Below the pieces are notes generated by a model. It was given only the letters and a program-made list of their open reading frames with translations, was not told the DNA's origin and made no database searches. 64,000 nt of DNA, from the NCBI RefSeq assembly GCF_042477335.2, contig NC_091247.1:10398501-10462500 (forward strand). Direction: 5' to 3'. The DNA comes from Ovis canadensis. Taxonomy: Eukaryota; Chordata; Mammalia; Artiodactyla; Bovidae. Below are positions 57,800 through 64,000 of this stretch, in pieces. The first letter of the stretch is position 1. Each line of letters starts with the position of its first letter. The position numbers were made by a program, and so were the translations under genes.

Positions 57800-59630
57800 G
57801 TGGTCTGCTTGTAGAAGTCCAGGGAATCAGTCCAGTGGGGTTTTGACCTTTAACTTGAAATAGGAAGATTAAGACAAGTAATTACTTCCTTTCTTTTTTT
57901 TCCTTTCTGCAATGGCTATTTTCTAAACATCAGGTGAGAAGGTAGTGTGATGTCAGTAATTGCTTGGCAGTTTACTAAAACATTAAATATCTTGCTTATT
58001 TGACTTAGCGAAATTATACTCTGAGTATGAGGAGGATGTTTGCCTTGACAAGTACTTTAAAAAGCAGAACCAGTTCTGGTTCATATAAACAACTGTGACT
58101 TTGATTGTGTTAACTTATTAGAAAGTAACCGTTTCTCTGTTAGAAACTGTTTTAACAGGGAAGCTGCAGAGAGCATGGGGGAAGGGATAATTCATGAGTG
58201 CTAATTGCTTGGCTGTTAATTTTCATAAGTGTTGATAGAAGCAGTTCCTTAAATTAAACTTTGTTTAAAATGTATCAGGGGAAATATTCCACAATGTCGA
58301 GCCTGAAGTGAAAATTAATATGAATGCTGTGGCAATTAACACATACTGGTTAATAGCTTTTAGCAGCATTTTGGGATGATAGTCCTTAAATACATTTTTG
58401 CATGCTGCTCTTGTTTCAGCATTGTTCCAGTCTATGTCTGGATAATTATGAACAAATGTTTTCTACAGTCATTGGCATTAAGTAGCTCTCTTCACAGAAA
58501 CGTCATTTAAAACTTTGGAGAAAGTGCGAAGGGACTGAAAACTGTTGCAGACTCATAAAAGGCCAGCGAATCTCCGTCCTGGAAAGGCAGATTGCCTTTC
58601 CGAGGAAAATGTTCCTCCTCTGTTACCCTGGGAACGGCCCTGTCTTATACGTTAAGCTACTTTAGCTTCAGGGTCTCTTTCTAAAAAATTATAACCTGGA
58701 CTTCCAAGTGTTGATTATGTTTCTGGACAGCAGCTTTTGCTTATTGCTGCCTGAGCTGAGACATGGCCTTAAGCCTAAGGGCCTTCTGCCCTTTGACCTT
58801 GCTTCTTTCTTCTGACCAACCTCCCTCCCCGCTGAAGTTAGCCAGCCACCCCTGTCCTCCCCACCAGAGGAGGTGGCTGAGAATGGAGTTGGCTCTGTCG
58901 ATCTCATTTCCCTCCTTCCTTTCAATAAGAGTGCTCCGGGGGTTCACTTGGCTTAGTGCCTATTAAGAGGCAATCTCAAGAGAGAGAGACAATCTGAGGT
59001 AACTTAACTCTGTTGTTTGAATTAGGAGCTATTTGTCTCTCTCTTCCATTGGCTTCATGAAACATACCTTTTTAAATAAGGGAGAATAAAGCCCCAACAT
59101 TTGGCAACTTCTCCCTGTGGCTGTATTTTGCTAGCCTTCCTTTTCATAGACCAGTTTTTATCAGTCTGTTCTATTTCTAAGCAAGAAATAGATATTATTA
59201 GATATTTATTACTTATTCACACACCATGGTATACCAAGAAAAGGACCAAATTCATTAATTTAAAAATATCTTTTCCTGCAATCATTTCCCCCTACAGTTG
59301 TACGAATTCAGTGCTCTTCCTGTGGCTCAGCCTTTCCTGGAAATCTCCAGGGGAAGCTTTTGGATTTTTGTCTGAGTGGTGTTCACAATGAATTAAATAA
59401 GAATCTTACAACAAAAGAAAGTGTTTTCAGCATCCTCTTCTGCAGTTAAATTCTCAGGGCTGAGTTCTTAAAAGTAGCTTATTCCACTCTGAGCTTTCTG
59501 TCCTGGCCTCATTTCTGCAGTTTGTTCTGTGTCTCACCAGTCCGGAGGCTTCCTCTAATTTTAGAGCCATCTAGAAATTCCCATCAGAGGTGGAATTCAC
59601 CATCAACTCAGACTTTTCAAAGGAAGGCAG
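57800..59630. other. Intronic unique sequence, candidate conserved parts
   Basis: No repeats or exons recognised. 58130-58560 has several ATTA-type motifs (GTGCTAATTGCTTGG, CTGTTAATTTTCATAA, GGCAATTAACACA). 58750-58930 is locally CT-rich and gives a chance open frame on both strands. Confidence 0.4.
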
Positions 59631-59637
59631 AATTTTG

Positions 59638-59850
59638 CAATGGTAAGAGCATGTTTGTCAGGCTTGGGTTAGAATTCTCACTTGGCTGTTTACTTGCTGT
59701 GTGATCCTGGGCAGACCGCTTTACCTTCTTTAAGCCTGTTTTCATATCTATAAAATAAGGTTCATGATACTTACCAGAAAATGTTGTGAGGATTTAATGA
59801 GAATTATAAATGCGTACGTAGTATATGTGGTCAGTGCTGGAAGATGTATT
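59638..59850 (+). repeat. MIR SINE relic
   Basis: GGTAAGAGCATGTTTGTCAG head, GTGTGATCCTGGGCAGACCG core and TATAAATGCGTACGTAG-like 3' part; near full length. Confidence 0.84.
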
Positions 59851-60052
59851 GGTTTCCTTTGACCACATTGCCATTATTTATTTCCTATTTAATGAGAGTC
59901 TGCTACATACCAGGCGCTGTTAAGTAAAATCTGGATACAGTAGTGAGTCAAAACAGACCTGGTTTCTGACTTCATGAAGCTTCCTCTCTTGGCAGGAAGA
60001 TAGATGGTATATAAATAATCGCCAAACTAAGTGCAAAATTGCAGTCATAGTA

Positions 60053-60263
60053 TTGTTTAGTCACTAAATCGTGTCTGACTCTTTTGTGACCCCATGGAAT
60101 GTAGCCCACCAGGCTCCTCTGTTCATGGGATTTCCCAGGCAAGAATACTGGAGTGGGTTGCCATTTCCTTCTCCAGGGGAATCTTCCCGACCCAGGGATC
60201 GAACACGCGTCTCCTAAAATGGTGAGCAGATATTCTTTACCCCTGAGCCACCAGGGAAGCCCC
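60053..60263 (-). mobile_element. Bov-tA SINE, antisense
   Basis: TTTAGTCACTAAATCGTGTC to TGAGCCACCAGGGAAGCCCC, full length. Confidence 0.92.
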
Positions 60264-60277
60264 GCAGTCATAATATC

Positions 60278-60758
60278 AGTTCAGTTCAGTCTCTCAGTCG
60301 TGTCTGACTCTTTGTGACCCCATGAACCACAGCACGCCAGGCCTCCCTGTCCATTACCAACTCCTGGAGTCCACCCAAACCCATGTCCACTGAGTTGGTG
60401 ATGCCATCCAACCATCTCATCCTCTGTCGTCCGCTTCTCCTCCTGCCCTCAATCTTTTCCAGCTTCAGGGTCTTTTCAAATGAGTCAGCTCTTTGCATCA
60501 GGTGGCCAAAGGATTGGAGTTTCAGCTTCAACATCAGTCCTTTCAGTGAACACCCAGGACTAATCTCCTTTAGGATGGGACTGGTTGGATCTCCTTGCAG
60601 TCCAAGGGACTCTCGAGAGTCTTCTCCAACTCCACAGTTCAAAAGCATCAATTCTTTTGCACTCAGCTTTCTTTATGGTCCAACTCTCACATCCATACAT
60701 GACCACTGGAAGAACCATAGCCTTGACTAGAAGGTCTTTTGTTGACAAAGTAATGTCT
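60278..60758 (-). mobile_element. BovB 3' end, antisense
   Basis: Reversed tail AGTTCAGTTCAGTCTCTCAG to GTTGACAAAGTAATGTCTCT, about 480 bp. Confidence 0.93.
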
Positions 60759-60761
60759 CTG

Positions 60762-61036
60762 GTGCTGCTGCTGCTAAGTCACTTCAGTCATGTCTAACTC
60801 TTTGCGACCCCACAGATGGCAGCCCACCAAGCTCCCCCATCCCTGGGATTCTCCAGGCAAGAACACTGGAGTGGGTTGCCATTGCCTTCTCCAGTGCATG
60901 AAAGTGAAAAGTGAAAGTGAAGTTGCTCAATCGTGTCTGACTCTTACCAACCCCCTGGACTGCAGCCTACCAGGTTCCTCTGTCCATGGGATTTTCCAGG
61001 AAAGAGTACTGGAGTAGGGTGCCATTGCCTTCTCCG
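60762..61036 (-). mobile_element. Bov-A2 SINE, antisense
   Basis: Starts with a reversed (GCA)n tail (GTGCTGCTGCTGCTAAGTC) and has both monomers with the GAAAGTGAAAAGTGAAAGTG linker. It abuts the BovB directly. Confidence 0.92.
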
Positions 61037-62559
61037 GCCTTCTCTGCTAATTAATTACCACCTTCCAGGAGAGATACTGGAGGCTTTGGAGGATTTTCAT
61101 CGGGACATCTGACCTAGTCTAGGCTATCAGGGATGGTTATCTCTGTGAAGGTGACTCAACCTGAGAGTTGAAAGCAGAGTAAGAACTAGCTAGGTGAAGG
61201 GAGAGGAGAAAGGACTTACAGAGGATCTGAGGCAAGTGGCAGGGGTAGGGGGTTGCGGCTTGAAGATTTGGGAAACTAGAAGGCTGTGTGCTGGAGCCCA
61301 GGACTGAGGTAGGTTGTGGTGCAGGGGGAAGCTGCAGGACCTGTTTCTACCACAGATGGCTGTAGGAGTGTCCTCTGCAACCTGAGAATATAGGGCAGCC
61401 TTGAACCAGTTAAATGAGGAGGGAGAATCATAAGGTTTGTGTTTTGAAAAGATCCCTGAAGCTCTGATGAAGAGAATACACTGGAGAAGGGTTTGTGAGG
61501 CTTGAGAGACCAATCAAGACATTTTTGGCAGTGGTCCAGGTAAGAGATGGTAACTTGGGCTTACTTATTGATGATGGAGGTGTGGATGACTGCAAGAGGT
61601 ACTTAGTAGGTAAAAGTGATAGGACTTGATGATGGATTGACTATATGTCAGGGAACGTAGGAGAAAGGAGTTTTAGGGATGATTTCTTGATCAGATTCTG
61701 GCTTGAGGAACTGAATAGATACATCTCTGAATTAGGAAGCAGTGAAAGAGGGCTGCGGATGCTGCAGAAGTTACCGTCGTTTGACAACACGTCACAGCCT
61801 GTTACCATGTCCTTAAAGACACTACACGTATTCTATTTTGGAGGGATAGGGTATACCCTCCTTGTTAGGCTTATATTGGAGGCATCCGAGGCAGGGTCTG
61901 GGATGAGCATGGGCTAGGAGCCAGGAGCCTCTTCTCTGTTTCCACTTCACAGCCAGCTTTGGTACTTTGGCTGAGAATTTGCCCTAGAAGTCAGTCACCT
62001 TCTCTGAGACAGGGCTGTACTTTCAGATGCCTAATCCAGCTTGTCAGGCCCTTCAGAGGAGAAAATGAGATAGTAATTTTAAATGAGGCAGATGTCAGGT
62101 GTCCTTTAAGAAAATATATTGATTGTAATTCTTGGAGATTAGGGGAGTAAGAGGTAAAACATGGACATATTTTTGCTATAATAAGATTGCTGTTGTGGTC
62201 CAACCCTCTTCCTGGCTAATTAAATACCAGATTAGCAGATGAAATCTGGTTGGAATGAATAGCAAACACTGAGATCCCAGTGAAAGCATGGGAGACAATC
62301 TGTTTTATAGGTGTGGTGGGACTGCAGACGGTGGGGTTTTATACTGAGCTTTCTTATTGTGGGCAACTTGCTCTGCATTAATTTGCAGTGTAGAGATTTT
62401 CTTGTCGTTCCAAGTGCTAGGCCTTGATTTTATTATCTTGAAGACAACTATCCATAAATATTAAGTGACAGCCTAGGGTCACCCACTTGGGCATGGAGTC
62501 TAGGTGTTCTAACTCTTAAAGATTTTTATTTTCATTCTTAATGGCATTCATACTTATAA

Positions 62560-62780
62560 AATGGAAACCTGAGTTCCAGGTTCTCAGGTTTTCTGAGACC
62601 ATGTGGTGGAAAGAACACAGACACAGAAGATGTTTTAGCCCCGGCCATACTATGGCGTCTGTGACAGGTCACCTCCCATCTCTAACAAAGCCTCAGTTTC
62701 TGCATGTTTAGAATGAGGAACTTGGCTTAGATGATCACTGGATTTCTTTTGGCTTTAAGGTTCCATAGTTTTGTGATTGG
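62560..62780 (+). repeat. MIR-type CORE-SINE relic
   Basis: GTGGTGGAAAGAACACAGAC, AAGCCTCAGTTTCTGCATGT and TGGCTTAGATGATCACTGGA show a sense MIR variant with the longer 3' part. Confidence 0.72.
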
Positions 62781-62869
62781 AGGTGACTGACATCAGTGAC
62801 ATGTAGAAGGTTATACGTGGGAAAACTTGAGCTCTTGAATAGTTGATCATCTACATACATGTTGCTACT

Positions 62870-63015
62870 TTCCTCTTTTAGTTGATCGTAACAAAATTAT
62901 GGTAGAGGTAGTTTTATCTCCATTTTAGAAATGAATAAACTGAGGCTCAGAAAGGGAAAGTGACTTGCTCAAGGGGACCCCACTAGTACTGGTGACTAGT
63001 ATTTGGACTGGTATT
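62870..63015 (-). repeat. MIR SINE relic
   Basis: TATCTCCATTTTAGAAATGA, CTGAGGCTCAGAAAGGGAAA and GTGACTTGCTCAAGGGGACC, reversed MIR core. Confidence 0.82.
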
Positions 63016-63304
63016 TCAGTACCTTTTTCCAGTACCACAACTTTCTTTCTTAGACTCTTTTATAGTCATCTTTGTGGAGGAAATACAGTATTGTTAATAT
63101 CTGAAAATTTTCAAAATTTAAAAACAAAATAATTTTCCCTTTACCAGTAGACTTAGAATCTGATACACTGGTTTAGCTCTTATCAGTTGTGTCTGTTTGG
63201 TGAGTTACTGCATTTTGTAAGCCTTGATTTTCTCACATGTAATAAAGAAATAATGAGATATTGGAGCTGAGGAAGGAGGGAATTGCTTTACACATCAAGT
63301 CTAG

Positions 63305-63497
63305 TGAAAGTGAAAGTCGCTCAGTCATGTCCGACTCTTTGTGACTCTATAGGCTATTTAGTCCATGGAATTCTCCAGGCAGAATACTGGAGAGGGTAGC
63401 CATTACCTTCTCCAGGGGATCTTCCCAACCCAGAGATCAAACCCAGGTCTCCTGCATTGCAGGTAGATTCTTTACCAGCTGAGCCACCAGGGAAGTC
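63305..63497 (-). mobile_element. Bov-tA SINE, antisense
   Basis: GTGAAAGTCGCTCAGTCATG to TGAGCCACCAGGGAAGTC. A CTAGTGAAAGTGAAAGTCGC lead-in shows part of the Bov-A linker. Confidence 0.92.
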
Positions 63498-63574
63498 ACA
63501 AGTCCAGTGTGTGTCCCACAGATGCTGTGGGACACCTTCCACTTCTTTCTGCTGATCTTCCTGGTAAGCAGAGT

Positions 63575-63900
63575 GGATTCATCCATCCATTCATCTATCC
63601 ATCCAACAAATTATTTACTAAGCATTCACATTGTACTGGTTCATTTCAAATGTTTATTACATACTGGCTGTGTGCTAGGCAGTGATAAGACAGGGCTAAC
63701 CACCATAGAGGAATTTGAAGATAAGAGTGCCCATGTAGCCAACATGTGAGGAAGCACGTTTCACAGTCAGGATTGTGCCCTGAGCTGGGGACTGTGGCAG
63801 TGGTCCATGGCTTCAGGTGCAGACGATTGAGCAGAGGAACAGACCCATGAACTGTAGGGTATTAAATGCGATAGGTGCTATAGTATAGGTCTATAAGGAA
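63575..63900 (-). repeat. L2 3' end relic
   Basis: CATCCATCCATTCATCTATC, then GCTGTGTGCTAGGCAGTGAT. The part beyond 63720 is uncertain. Confidence 0.62.
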
Positions 63901-64000
63901 GACTGAAGGTGGGAGGCAGCAATGACATTCATCCAGTTTGTTATCCTAGGTGAGTTTGTCTGAATTTTGATTGTATTAATACCTAGAGGGCAGGTTTGGT

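Larger units (their letters stand above)
59870..61730 (-). repeat. L2 3' region, reversed, split by three younger elements
   Basis: GAGTCTGCTACATACCAGGC and CTGACTTCATGAAGCTTCC (59900-60015) resume after the insertions with GGTTATCTCTGTGAAGGTGA (about 61133), AAGAACTAGCTAGGTGAAGG and GGTCCAGGTAAGAGATGGTA to about 61730. Confidence 0.72.
7530..64000 (+). other. MAPKAP1: MAPKAP1 (SIN1) gene, 5' part: exons 1-4 and introns; 3' part lies outside the window
   Basis: MAPKAP1 encodes SIN1, a core subunit of mTOR complex 2 that holds the complex together with RICTOR and presents AGC kinases such as AKT to mTOR. The assignment rests on three separate + strand exons whose joined translation I recognise as the SIN1 N-terminus. 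All three coding junctions have canonical AG/GT sites and one consistent phase (1, 1, 0). The gene starts in a CpG island near 7.5 kb. Its introns are about 28.3 kb, 2.4 kb and 14.4 kb, and a fourth intron runs off the right edge. About 166 of roughly 522 codons are present. Missing are the rest of the CRIM domain, the Ras-binding-like domain and the PH domain. The start coordinate is an estimate because no transcript start can be seen directly. Confidence 0.95.
53420..64000 (+). other. MAPKAP1: MAPKAP1 intron 4, first 10.6 kb (continues off the window)
   Basis: The intron opens with GTAAGT. 53520-54360, 54780-56480 and 57800-59630 are unique-looking AT-rich DNA without exons that I can support. 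The right end, 59870-63900, is mostly L2 and MIR relics with young Bov insertions. Confidence 0.85.

Overview
This is nuclear DNA from a ruminant, almost certainly a bovid (cattle, sheep or goat type). The evidence is dense BovB (RTE-clade LINE), Bov-A/Bov-A2 and Bov-tA SINEs and CHR-type tRNA-Glu SINEs, lying over older mammalian MIR, L2, L1 and DNA-transposon relics. There are no operons, ribosome binding sites or CRISPR arrays. Most open frames in the window are pieces of retroelements or low-complexity DNA.

The only host gene I can support is the 5' third of MAPKAP1 (SIN1, the mTORC2 subunit), on the + strand. A CpG-island promoter and a non-coding first exon lie at about 7400-7801 with a good splice donor at 7801/7802. 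Intron 1 is about 28 kb. Exon 2 (36080-36407) holds the start codon at 36149 with a strong Kozak context and an in-frame upstream stop. Exon 3 is 38806-38895 and exon 4 is 53271-53419. The three coding pieces join in frame (259 + 90 + 149 nt) to give the first 166 codons of a protein that is about 522 residues long in mammals. The rest of the gene lies to the right of the window. By known mammalian gene order (not visible here), the upstream flank 1-7400 should face PBX3, which lies head-to-head with MAPKAP1 in human.

Layout. 1-7400 is upstream flank: a CHR SINE with clear target-site duplications, a near-full-length but broken BovB (about 701-3673), an L1 3' end and a chain of Bov-A monomers with a pure GCA repeat. 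7400-7900 is the CpG island and exon 1. 7802-36079 is intron 1: about ten Bov-A/Bov-tA or CHR insertions, BovB 3' fragments, a mariner-type hairpin MITE resembling bovine mir-2284/2285 hairpins, a four-copy minisatellite built round TG tracts, two MER2-like relics and a MER20-like relic, plus unique AT-rich stretches. 36408-38805 is intron 2, nearly free of young repeats. 38896-53270 is intron 3, with two structurally unusual BovB insertions: one with a Bov-A patch and a doubled 3' tail (42519-44570), and one with an inverted 5' part of twin-priming type and again a doubled tail (48958-50507). 53420-64000 is the start of intron 4, including long unique AT-rich DNA (54780-56300 and 57800-59630) that looks like candidate conserved non-coding sequence.

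I found no new protein-coding system. The observations most worth checking are the two complex BovB insertions, the hairpin MITE, the homeodomain-motif cluster at 17.2 kb and a possible frame-preserving cryptic exon in intron 2. Repeat edges are read by eye against remembered consensus sequences, so they may be off by tens of bases, except where target-site duplications fix them.
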